From assembly GCA_036501625.1 (NCBI GenBank), contig DASXZY010000009.1:1-64000 (forward strand): DNA of 64,000 bases, given 5' to 3'. Under the pieces are notes generated by a model, which did not search any database, had not been told where the DNA came from, and worked only from the letters and a program-made list of their open reading frames with translations. Shown here in pieces: positions 1-7,617 of the stretch. Both the position numbers and the translations under genes were made by a program. The DNA is from Palsa-1400 sp036501625 (lineage in GTDB: Bacteria > Verrucomicrobiota > Verrucomicrobiia > Limisphaerales > Palsa-1400). Numbering within the stretch: position 1 is the first letter of the stretch; each line of letters begins with the position of its first letter.

Positions 1-103
1 ATCGCATCCTCGGCGTTGACTAACCCGCCGAGGCAAAACAACCCAAAACAAGGCATCACAAGCCAATACCGCCATGAGGATTATAAACCGTCCAGAATAC
101 AAA

Positions 104-139
104 GGCGCTCCCCTCCCTCGATCGGGACGGGCGAGCGCC
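104..139. terminator. Stable hairpin before the sugar kinase
   Basis: The arms GGCGCTC (104-110) and GAGCGCC (133-139) pair perfectly, with an inner TCCC/GGGA pair. On the + strand a run of five T follows at about 151-155, after a short spacer, so this may end transcription from a gene to the left of the window. The T run is displaced, so the call is tentative. Nothing coding is seen in 1-291. Confidence 0.3.
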
Positions 140-291
140 GCAAGTCCCGCTTTTTCCGGGTCGCGGTAGAACTGCGCTCCCGCTATGTAAAACAATTCAA
201 AACAAGGTGGAACAAGCCATTTTCGGCTGTCCACCCGCGCGCTTTCGTCCTACACTTCGCGTTAATCTATAACATTGAATACTAAACTTGA

Positions 292-1191
292 ATGAGTGTC
301 CTGATTGTTGGCTCGACGGCCCTTGATTCCATCAAAACTCCGGCAGCGCAGAACCCGCGCCTGCTGGGCGGCTCGGCCAGCCATGCGGCCATCGCGGCCA
401 GTTTTTTCGCGCCCGTCCGCCTGGTCGGCGTGGTGGGCGAGGACTTTCCCAAAGCCTGCGTGCGCCTGTATCGCAAACATAAAATTGACCTGGAAGGGCT
501 GCAAATCGCGCCGGGCAAAACTTTTCATTGGTCGGGCGAATACGAGGTCAACATGAATAATCGCCGCACGCTGGAAACGGAGCTGGGCGTGTTTGAGACC
601 TTCACCCCGCGCCTGCCCGCCTCCTATCAAAACAGCGAGTTCGTCCTGCTGGCCAACATCGCCCCCGGCTTGCAGCATCACGTGCTCGACCAGATGCGCC
701 GGCCCCGGCTGGTCGTGGCCGACACCATGGATTTGTGGCTCAACATCGCGCTGCCGGAATTGCTCAAACTGCTGCCGCGCGTGGATGGGTTCGTGCTCAA
801 TGACAGCGAGGCCCGGCAATTGACGCAGGAGGACAACCTGCTGCGCGCCGCCAAAAAAATCCACAAGCTGGGGCCCTCCTTTGTCATCATCAAAAAGGGC
901 GAGCATGGCGCCATACTGTCAAGCAGACAGGGCCTATTCCTCTCGCCCGCCTTTCCGCTGGCCAAGGTGGTCGATCCCACCGGCGCGGGAGATTCGTTCG
1001 TGGGCGCGATGATGGGGTATCTGGCCAGCGCGCCCGGGTCGGTCGAGCGCAATCTGCGCCGGGCCATGATTTACGGAAGCATCGTGGCCTCGTTTTGCTG
1101 CGAAGGATTCGGGGTCAAAGCGACCACGCGCGCGACCCGCGCCGGCATCGAGAACCGCCGCAAGGCGCTGGAGAAACTCACCTCGTTTTAG
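292..1191 (+). CDS. PfkB/ribokinase-family sugar kinase
   Basis: 299 aa, the usual length for the PfkB family, which transfers the ATP gamma-phosphate to a sugar or nucleoside hydroxyl. The N-terminal substrate region has the Gly-Gly-Ser element LLGGSASHAAIAA near residues 22-34. The C-terminal signature DPTGAGDSFVGAMMGYL (about residues 229-245) holds the anion hole and the catalytic Asp. The ATG at 292 follows the last upstream stop; no clear Shine-Dalgarno sequence is visible. Substrate cannot be told from sequence. It is the first of four closely spaced same-strand genes (14 bp to the next), so a shared role with the TatD-like and EboE-like proteins downstream is inferred. Confidence 0.9.
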   Translation: MSVLIVGSTALDSIKTPAAQNPRLLGGSASHAAIAASFFAPVRLVGVVGEDFPKACVRLYRKHKIDLEGLQIAPGKTFHWSGEYEVNMNNRRTLETELGVFETFTPRLPASYQNSEFVLLANIAPGLQHHVLDQMRRPRLVVADTMDLWLNIALPELLKLLPRVDGFVLNDSEARQLTQEDNLLRAAKKIHKLGPSFVIIKKGEHGAILSSRQGLFLSPAFPLAKVVDPTGAGDSFVGAMMGYLASAPGSVERNLRRAMIYGSIVASFCCEGFGVKATTRATRAGIENRRKALEKLTSF

Positions 1192-1205
1192 CAGCCTCGG
1201 AATTT

Positions 1206-1466
1206 ATGAACCGCCAGCAAGTTGTCGATCTTTACTTCATGGAAGCACGCGCCAAGCTGATCGATTTGGCCGCTTTTCTTGACAGAGTGGACCGGGCGCC
1301 CGGAACGGATGACTTCCGCGCAACCGCATTGCGCGAGGCTCTGCGGGAATTGTCCGCCAGCCAGCCCGGCCGCGCCAGACGCATTTTGCTTGATTTGAGC
1401 GATCCCACTGGCGAACCCGCGCCCGCGGCGGGCGGCAGGCCGGCCACAGGCGCATGGCGGCCGTAG
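1206..1466 (+). CDS. Small protein of unknown function in the kinase-EboB-EboE cluster
   Basis: 86 aa starting at the ATG at 1206; the longer open frame from 1095 would overlap the kinase and is rejected. The N-terminal two thirds (about residues 1-60) is charged and helical-looking, containing YFMEARAKLIDLAAFLDRVD. The last 20 residues are Pro/Ala/Gly-rich and probably disordered. No signal peptide or membrane segment is seen. It lies 14 bp after the kinase and 12 bp before the TatD-like gene, so it is probably co-transcribed. I do not recognise a named family and assign no function. Confidence 0.65.
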   Translation: MNRQQVVDLYFMEARAKLIDLAAFLDRVDRAPGTDDFRATALREALRELSASQPGRARRILLDLSDPTGEPAPAAGGRPATGAWRP

Positions 1467-1478
1467 CCTGCTAATTTT

Positions 1479-2285
1479 ATGCGCTACATCGAACCTCACG
1501 CGCACATGGTCAGCCGGACCACCGATGATTATCTCGCCATGGCCACGGCGGGTTGCGAAGCCGTTTGCGAGCCGGCGTTCTGGGCGGGATTTGACCGCGG
1601 CTCCGCGGATGGCTTTTACGATTATTTCCGGCAATTGACCGATTACGAGCCGAAGCGCGCGGCGAAGTTCGGCCTGGCCCATTATTGCTGGCTTTGCATC
1701 AACCCCAAGGAAGCTGAGGATGTCAAATTGGCGGACGAGGTGCTGGAGTTGATTCCAGAATTTCTAAACCGGCCCTCTGTACTGGGCATCGGCGAGATTG
1801 GATTGAACAAGAACAGCCGGAACGAGCTGGCGGTTTTCGAGAAGCACGTCGATCTGGCCGCGCGGCACGGGCAATTGATCCTGGTCCACACGCCGCACCT
1901 GGAGGACAAATTAAAAGGAACCCGCCTTATTGTTGACGCGTTGAAGGCCGACGGGCGGGTCGCGCCGGAGCGGGTCATCATCGATCACGTCGAGGAGCAC
2001 ACGATTGAATTGGCGCTGGACGCGGGTTTTTGGGCGGGGATGACGCTTTACCCGGAGTCCAAATGCACGGCGGCGCGCGCGGCCGACATGGTGGAGATGT
2101 ACGGCCAGGAGCGGCTCTGGATGAACAGCGCCTGCGATTGGGGCGTAAGCGTGCCGCTGGCCGTGCCGCGGGCGGCCTTGGAAATGCGGCTGCGCGGCCA
2201 CGCGCCCGCGGCGGTCGAGCAATTGGTTTTTCGCAACCCAGCCAAGTTTCTGGGTCAATCAAAAAATTTCCAGCCCCCCTCCTGA
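1479..2285 (+). CDS. TatD-like metal-dependent hydrolase, EboB-like
   Basis: 268 aa amidohydrolase-superfamily protein. Metal ligands expected for TatD-type enzymes are visible: the His-x-His pair in EPHAHM (residues 7 and 9), a Glu in IGEIGLNKN (about residue 107), a His in LVHTPH (about 137) and the DHVEEH segment (about 168-173). The neighbour downstream resembles EboE, and TatD-like EboB is a known partner of EboE in ebo clusters, which are implicated in moving small metabolites across the cytoplasmic membrane. That link is by family and context only. The stop overlaps the next start (TGATG at 2283-2287), a translational coupling arrangement. Confidence 0.8.
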   Translation: MRYIEPHAHMVSRTTDDYLAMATAGCEAVCEPAFWAGFDRGSADGFYDYFRQLTDYEPKRAAKFGLAHYCWLCINPKEAEDVKLADEVLELIPEFLNRPSVLGIGEIGLNKNSRNELAVFEKHVDLAARHGQLILVHTPHLEDKLKGTRLIVDALKADGRVAPERVIIDHVEEHTIELALDAGFWAGMTLYPESKCTAARAADMVEMYGQERLWMNSACDWGVSVPLAVPRAALEMRLRGHAPAAVEQLVFRNPAKFLGQSKNFQPPS

Positions 2286-3436
2286 TGCGCCTGGCCAGGG
2301 GACATCATCTGGCTTATTGCACCAACGTCCACCGAGGCGAGACGTGGGCGGAAACGCTGGCCTCTTTGGAAACGTCCACGCTTGCTGTCAAACGTATTGT
2401 ATGCCCGGCGCGGCCGTACGCGATCGGGCTGCGATTGAGCGCGCGGGCGGCTTGGGAATTGGCGCAAGGCCGCGCGCTGGCGGAATTTCAACATTGGCTG
2501 GAGCGGCACGATTGCTATGTCTTCACCATCAACGGCTTTCCGTTCGGGCGCTTCCACGGCCAGCGTGTCAAAGAACAGGTCTATGTGCCCGATTGGACTT
2601 CGCCCGAACGGCTGGAATACACCAACCGGCTGTTCGATCTGCTGGCCCAATTGCTCCCGCCCGGCGTGGAGGGAAGCGTCAGCACGCTGCCGGGGTCGTT
2701 CAAGGAATTCATCACGACAGACGCGCAACGCCGCGCGATTCGCGATCAGCTTTTTCAATGCGTCAATCATATTGACCGCCGCAGCCAGGCCCGCGGTTGC
2801 GCGTTGCATCTCGGCTTGGAGCCGGAGCCGCTGGGCCTTTTTGAAACGACGGCGGAGACAGTGGAATTCTTCGGGCGGCTGCGCGATGAGCATCCGAACG
2901 ACCCGCGTTTGGAGCAATGTTTGGGTGTCAACTATGATACGTGCCACCTGGCCGTGGAGTACGAGAATCCCGCCGAGGCGCTGGCCCGCTTGCGGCGGCA
3001 CCAGATCAAAGTGAGCAAGCTGCATCTGAGCTCGGCCTTGAAAATCCGGCCGTCGCCCCGCGCGCGCGCCGCCCTGGCGGACTTCGCGGACGACGTGTAC
3101 CTGCATCAAGTCGTGGCCCGCGCGGCCGATGGCGCCTTGGTTCGCTACCGCGACCTCGACGCGGCCTTGGGCGCCGATGCGCCGGCGGAGGAATGGCGGG
3201 TTCACTTTCACATCCCGCTGCACTGCGAGGCCGCCGATTGGTTCGAGCCGACCACCGGCCATTTGCTGGGAGCTCTGGATGTTTTGCAGGCATCGCCCGA
3301 AATGTGCGCGCACCTGGAAATGGAAACCTACACCTGGGAAGTGCTGCCGCCCGCGATCAAGAGCCGCGGCGTGGTCGGTCAACTCGCCGCCGAATACGCC
3401 TGGTGCCTTCGGCAATTGCAGTCAAGAGGATTATGA
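2285..3436 (+). CDS. EboE-like metabolite traffic protein (TIM-barrel)
   Basis: 383 aa from the ATG at 2285. It begins RLARGHHLAYCTNVHRGETW and continues with TINGFPFGRFHGQRVKEQVY, patterns I associate with EboE, a xylose-isomerase-like TIM barrel. Later segments with barrel-type metal or substrate residues include GLEPEPLGLFETTAE and VNYDTCHLAVEYENP. Its start overlaps the TatD-like stop by one base and its stop overlaps the next ATG (ATGA at 3433-3436), so the genes are probably one operon. EboC (prenyltransferase) and EboD (dehydroquinate-synthase-like), usual in ebo clusters, are not in the window; they may lie elsewhere, or this may be a reduced cluster. Confidence 0.75.
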   Translation: MRLARGHHLAYCTNVHRGETWAETLASLETSTLAVKRIVCPARPYAIGLRLSARAAWELAQGRALAEFQHWLERHDCYVFTINGFPFGRFHGQRVKEQVYVPDWTSPERLEYTNRLFDLLAQLLPPGVEGSVSTLPGSFKEFITTDAQRRAIRDQLFQCVNHIDRRSQARGCALHLGLEPEPLGLFETTAETVEFFGRLRDEHPNDPRLEQCLGVNYDTCHLAVEYENPAEALARLRRHQIKVSKLHLSSALKIRPSPRARAALADFADDVYLHQVVARAADGALVRYRDLDAALGADAPAEEWRVHFHIPLHCEAADWFEPTTGHLLGALDVLQASPEMCAHLEMETYTWEVLPPAIKSRGVVGQLAAEYAWCLRQLQSRGL

Positions 3437-4155
3437 ACCGCCGGCGCGCATTTACACTCCTGGAATTGCTCGCAGTCATCGCTGCCATCGCCATTCTCGC
3501 CGCGTTATTGCTTCCAGCTCTGGCGCACCCCAAGGCCACAGCGCGGCGGACTTTGTGCATGAATAATCTCCGTCAAATCAATATCGGATTGCGGATGTAT
3601 TCGGACGATTCCGCTGACAAAGCGCCGCGCACTCCAGGTTCGGCGAATGCGCCCGGCTTGAATTGGACAGGTTACAAAAATCTGATGAAAAGCTATGTTG
3701 GCCTCAAAGGCGCGTCGCCGTCCAAGGACGCATTATTCGCATGTCCCGCGGACGAGTTTCATTACGACGTCACAACCAACTTTGGCGCTTATGTGCCGCG
3801 AGGATTGCATGAAGAGGCGCCTGACTTTCTGAGCTATGCTTTCAACGGCGGAAATGCCCGGACGAACTCCAACGCGCCCGGCATCGCCGGAAGGGCGCTC
3901 TCGTCAATCATAAATCCTGCCAAAACTATTTTGGTCATGGAGGCGCCGGCATTGATCCCCTATTCGTGGCACGATCCGAAGCTCCCGCGGTCGAGGGAAA
4001 ATGCTATTTTCAACGACGCATGGAACATGGTCAGTTTCGTGGACGGCCGCGTCAACTACATCAAGATTTACTGGGGCGGCAATAATCCGCCAGGATTGCT
4101 GGCGCTGCACCAGGACCCGCCCCCCGGTTACGCTTACAAGTGGAGCGGGGATTAG
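3433..4155 (+). CDS. Type II prepilin-like (GspG/H-like) protein
   Basis: 240 aa. The short basic leader MNRRRA is followed by FTLLELLAVIAAIAILAAL, the methylation and cleavage motif plus hydrophobic helix of type II prepilins, with the conserved Glu at +5 of the mature protein. The residue before the cleavage site is Ala, not the usual Gly. After the helix come ARRTLCMNNLRQINIGLRMY and a C-terminal region containing ISFVDG-like sequence (MVSFVDGRVNYI), as in the large verrucomicrobial and planctomycete prepilin family. It probably inserts in the membrane through the helix; a true pilus role is unknown. The start overlaps the EboE-like stop by ATGA, and the stop overlaps the convergent prpD stop. 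Confidence 0.85.
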   Translation: MNRRRAFTLLELLAVIAAIAILAALLLPALAHPKATARRTLCMNNLRQINIGLRMYSDDSADKAPRTPGSANAPGLNWTGYKNLMKSYVGLKGASPSKDALFACPADEFHYDVTTNFGAYVPRGLHEEAPDFLSYAFNGGNARTNSNAPGIAGRALSSIINPAKTILVMEAPALIPYSWHDPKLPRSRENAIFNDAWNMVSFVDGRVNYIKIYWGGNNPPGLLALHQDPPPGYAYKWSGD

Positions 4156-5573
4156 GCATCCCCGGGCAGGAAGAGATCGACGAAGCCAGACACTTTGGTG
4201 TTCTCCAATTGGCCGGCGTTTTGGGCGAGTCGCAGGATGCGCTCCACCTGCGCCGCCGGGAATCGTGTTGACAGGTTTTCGCGGGCTTTTTGCAGGAGCA
4301 GCGGCTTGCCTTCCTCGCGGCGGCGGCGGTGGCCGATGGGATACTCAACGGCCACTTTTTCCGTGCTGGTTCCGTCGCGGAAAATGACCCGCACGGCGTT
4401 GGCAATGGATCGTTTGCCCGGCTCCAAATACTCGCGGCTGTAACGCTCGTCTTCCGCGACGGTCATCTTCGCCCGCAACTCGTCAATGCGCGGATCAGCG
4501 GCGGCGGCGTCCTCGTAATCTTCGGCGATGAGGCGGCCGTGAATCAGGCCGATGGCCGCGATGTATTGCAGGCAATGGTCGCGGTCAGCCGGATTATTCA
4601 GCGGACCTGTTTTGCAAATGATGCGGATGGCCGACTCATGCGTCGTCAATTCTATTTTATCAATATCGCCCAAGCGATGCTTGACTTGCGGGTGAAGCTG
4701 GATGGCGGCTTCGACGGCGGTCTGCGAATGGAATTCCGCCGGGCAACGGATTTTGAAAAGGATGTTTTCCATCACGTAACAGCCGAGCGGGCGCGTCAGC
4801 TTGATGGGCTGCGAACGGAAGAGCGCGTCAGAAAAACCCCACGTCTTGGCGGTCAGCACGGTCGGGTACCCCATCTCGCCTTTCATGGCTTGCAGGGCCT
4901 GCCAGACGCCGCGCGCGGTGGCGTCGCCGGCGGCCCACGACTTGCGCGAACCGGTGTTGGGCGCGTGCCGGTAAACACGCAGCGCGCCGCCATCGGCCCA
5001 GGCGTTGGAAACGGCATTGATGACTTGCGCGCGGCCGCCGCCCAGCAAGCGCGCTGCCACCGCTGTCGTGGCCACGCGCACGAGCAGCACATGATCCATC
5101 CCGGCGCGATTAAAGCTGTTGCCCAAGGCCAGGACGCCTTGAATCTCATGGGCCTGAATCATGGCGTTGAGGACGGCGCTCATGGCGAGGTTTCCATCCG
5201 GCTGCGAGCGGCTCAGGAAATCGGCCAGGGCCAGGATGCCGCCCAGATTGTCGGACGGATGGCCCCATTCGGCGGCGAGCCAGGCGTCGTTGAAATCGAG
5301 CCAGCGCAAAGCGCAGCCGAAATTGAAGGCGGCGTTGACGGGGTCCAGTTGATGGCGGGTGCCCGGCACGCGCGCGCCGTTAGGGACGACAGTTCCGGGC
5401 ACGATCGGGCCCAGAAGTTTAACGCAAGCCGGGAAATTGAGGGCGAGCATGGCGCAGCCCATCGTGTCAAGCAAGCACAGGCGGGCGGTCTCGCGGGCTT
5501 CGGCGCTGAAGGGCGGCGGCGCGCACACGAATTCGGCGATCTCCGCCAGCAGGGCGTCTGGCGCGGCGCTCAT
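4152..5573 (-). CDS. prpD: MmgE/PrpD family 2-methylcitrate dehydratase
   Basis: 473 aa, matching the 450-485 aa of MmgE/PrpD proteins. In the methylcitrate cycle PrpD dehydrates 2-methylcitrate to 2-methyl-cis-aconitate in the cytoplasm. Family-type segments include RLCLLDTMGCAMLAL near the N-terminus, LDFNDAWLAAEWGHPSDNLG (about residues 90-110), SNAWADGGALRVYRHAPNTG and RSQPIKLTRPLGCYVMENIL. It is the last of three genes, prpB-prpC-prpD, whose stops and starts overlap by ATGA. The family also includes related cis-aconitate decarboxylases, but the prpBC context makes 2-methylcitrate dehydratase the best call. Confidence 0.9.
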   Translation of the reverse strand: MSAAPDALLAEIAEFVCAPPPFSAEARETARLCLLDTMGCAMLALNFPACVKLLGPIVPGTVVPNGARVPGTRHQLDPVNAAFNFGCALRWLDFNDAWLAAEWGHPSDNLGGILALADFLSRSQPDGNLAMSAVLNAMIQAHEIQGVLALGNSFNRAGMDHVLLVRVATTAVAARLLGGGRAQVINAVSNAWADGGALRVYRHAPNTGSRKSWAAGDATARGVWQALQAMKGEMGYPTVLTAKTWGFSDALFRSQPIKLTRPLGCYVMENILFKIRCPAEFHSQTAVEAAIQLHPQVKHRLGDIDKIELTTHESAIRIICKTGPLNNPADRDHCLQYIAAIGLIHGRLIAEDYEDAAAADPRIDELRAKMTVAEDERYSREYLEPGKRSIANAVRVIFRDGTSTEKVAVEYPIGHRRRREEGKPLLLQKARENLSTRFPAAQVERILRLAQNAGQLENTKVSGFVDLFLPGDA

Positions 5574-6688
5574 CGTTTTTCCAGCGGAATGAATGGCCGC
5601 GGCGGCGGGCCAATGTATTCGGCGGTGGGCCGGATAAGACGGTTGTGGGCGCGCTGTTCAAAGATGTGGGCCGCCCATCCGGAGATGCGCGCCATGACGA
5701 ACAGCGGCGTAAACATCGCCGCGGGGATTCCCAAAAAATGAAAGGCCGGAGCGCTGTAAAAATCCAGGTTGGGAAACATTTTCTTTTCCCGGCGCATGAC
5801 CGCTTCGATCCGCTCCGCCACGGCCATCAGGCCCGCGCCGCCTTGCGCCTCGGACAATCGCGCGGCCCAGGATTTGATGACATCCGAACGCGGATCGGCC
5901 TTTTTGTAGACGCGATGCCCGAAGCCCATGACCAGTTCCTTGCGGGCCAGCATTTGCAGCAATTCCTTTTCGGCCTGGTCCGGCGTTTTGAATTGCTGCA
6001 TCAAGGCCATGGCCGATTCATTGGCGCCGCCGTGCAACGGGCCGCGCAAGGCGCCGATGCCCGCGGTCACGGCCGAATAAAAATCCGCCAGCGTCGAAGC
6101 CACCGTGCGGCAGGCAAAAGTCGAGGCGTTGAATTCGTGCTCGGCGTAAAGTATAAAGGCCGCGTCGAGGGCGCGGGCTTCCAGGGGCGGCGGCACGCGC
6201 CCGTGCAGCAACTCCAAAAAATGCGCGGCTGTGCTGGGAGCCTCGGTGGCAGTCTCAATGCGCGAACCGTTGCGATGAAAGTGATGCCAGTAAAGCAGCA
6301 TGGAAGGGAAGCATGCCAGCAGGCGGTTCGCGATTTCGATTTGACTGCGCGCGGGTGTTTCCGGTTCGAACGCCCCCAGCGCTGAACAGCCGGTGCGCAA
6401 CACGTCCATCGGATGCGTGACGGCCGGCAACTGTTCCAGCGCCACGCGCAACTTGTCCGGCAGACTTCGCATGGATTTGAGCGTCCGCCGATAATCCTCC
6501 AATTGCCGCGCCGAAGGGAGCGCGCCGTAAATGAGAAGCCAGGCCACTTCTTCAAAGGCGGCATCCCGCGCCAAGTCCTCAATGCTGTAGCCGCGATAGG
6601 TCAGCCCCACGCCCTCCTTGCCGACGGTGGCGATAGCGGTTTGGCCCGCTACGATTCCTGCCAGGCCCTGGGCGGAGAGTTCACTCAT
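5570..6688 (-). CDS. prpC: 2-methylcitrate synthase / citrate synthase family
   Basis: 372 aa, the length of short-form bacterial methylcitrate synthases. It condenses propionyl-CoA (or acetyl-CoA) with oxaloacetate. The family signature GFGHRVYKKADPRSDVI (about residues 252-268) carries the catalytic His, and a second active-site His is in GPLHGGANESAM (about 214-225); the catalytic Asp lies in the C-terminal NLDFYSAP segment. It sits between prpB and prpD and overlaps both by 4 bp, supporting PrpC over a housekeeping GltA. Sequence alone does not exclude dual citrate and methylcitrate activity. Confidence 0.9.
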   Translation of the reverse strand: MSELSAQGLAGIVAGQTAIATVGKEGVGLTYRGYSIEDLARDAAFEEVAWLLIYGALPSARQLEDYRRTLKSMRSLPDKLRVALEQLPAVTHPMDVLRTGCSALGAFEPETPARSQIEIANRLLACFPSMLLYWHHFHRNGSRIETATEAPSTAAHFLELLHGRVPPPLEARALDAAFILYAEHEFNASTFACRTVASTLADFYSAVTAGIGALRGPLHGGANESAMALMQQFKTPDQAEKELLQMLARKELVMGFGHRVYKKADPRSDVIKSWAARLSEAQGGAGLMAVAERIEAVMRREKKMFPNLDFYSAPAFHFLGIPAAMFTPLFVMARISGWAAHIFEQRAHNRLIRPTAEYIGPPPRPFIPLEKR

Positions 6689-7587
6689 GGCTTTTTCTTC
6701 CGGGCGAGGAGTTCGTCCACTTTGGTTTCGTAACGCTCATAATCCAGGTATTGGTAAAGCTCCTTGCGGGTTTGCATTTTGTCCACGGTCGCGCGCTGCG
6801 TGCCGTCGCGGCGGATCGCGCGGTACACTTCCAGCGCCGCCGCGCTCATGGCGCGGAAGGCCGAGAGGGGATAAAGCGCCAGCGCCACGCCAGCCGAGGC
6901 CAGTTCGTTTGCCGTCAACAATGGCGTCCGGCCAAATTCGGTCAAGTTGGCCAGCACGGGCGCGCCGATTGCCTGGCAAAATGTTCTGTACTCTTCAAGG
7001 CTCGTCAGGGCCTCCGCGAAAACCATTTCGGCGCCGGCTTCGCGATAGGCCCGCGCCCGCGCGATGGCCGCCTCCAAACCCTCGACAGCGGCGGCGTCGG
7101 TGCGCGCCATGATGATAAAGCGCGGATCGGTTTTGGCATCAACGGCCGCCTTGAGCCGGCCGCACATCTCCTCGGTGCTTGTCAAATGTTTGCCGGGACG
7201 GTGGCCGCAACGCTTGGCAGCCACCTGGTCTTCCAAGTGAAGACCGGCCGCGCCCGCGCGGATCATTTCGCGCACCGCGCGCTGGATGCCCAATTCGCCG
7301 CCCCAGCCGGTATCGGCATCGACGAGCAGCGGCAGGCCAGTGGCAGCGGTGATGCGGCGCGTGTCCTCCAAGACATCGTTCAGCGAAGTCAGGCCGAGGT
7401 CCGGCAATCCATGCGAGGCATTCGCCACGCCCGCGCCGGAAAGGTAAAGAGCGCGGAACCCGCACTGGGCGGCTTGGAGAGCGGCATAGGCATTGATGAC
7501 GCCGGCAATTTGCAGCGGCTTCTCCAACAGCATGGCGGCGCGAAAGCGCGCGCCCGCGCTTTGAATCGCAGTTTCGGGCATTGCCAC
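6685..7587 (-). CDS. prpB: Methylisocitrate lyase
   Basis: 300 aa, typical for PrpB (about 290-305). It cleaves 2-methylisocitrate to pyruvate and succinate. The isocitrate-lyase superfamily signature KRCGH is present in VAAKRCGHRPGKHL, with the catalytic Cys; the Mg-binding Asp pair region LLVDADTGWGGEL precedes it, and IIMARTDAAAVEGLEAAIAR follows. The first residues contain GARFRAAMLLEKPLQIAGVI, normal for PrpB. The gene starts 30 bp after the rpoC stop on the same strand with no hairpin in the gap, so it may be read from the rpoBC transcript as well as its own promoter. prpE and prpF/acnD are absent here. Confidence 0.93.
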   Translation of the reverse strand: MAMPETAIQSAGARFRAAMLLEKPLQIAGVINAYAALQAAQCGFRALYLSGAGVANASHGLPDLGLTSLNDVLEDTRRITAATGLPLLVDADTGWGGELGIQRAVREMIRAGAAGLHLEDQVAAKRCGHRPGKHLTSTEEMCGRLKAAVDAKTDPRFIIMARTDAAAVEGLEAAIARARAYREAGAEMVFAEALTSLEEYRTFCQAIGAPVLANLTEFGRTPLLTANELASAGVALALYPLSAFRAMSAAALEVYRAIRRDGTQRATVDKMQTRKELYQYLDYERYETKVDELLARKKKP

Positions 7588-7617
7588 GAATGAGTTCCGC
7601 AGAACTCAGAATCTTTA

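Noticed and set aside
4290..5741. A 483-aa plus-strand frame across prpD
   Set aside because: Shadow of prpD.
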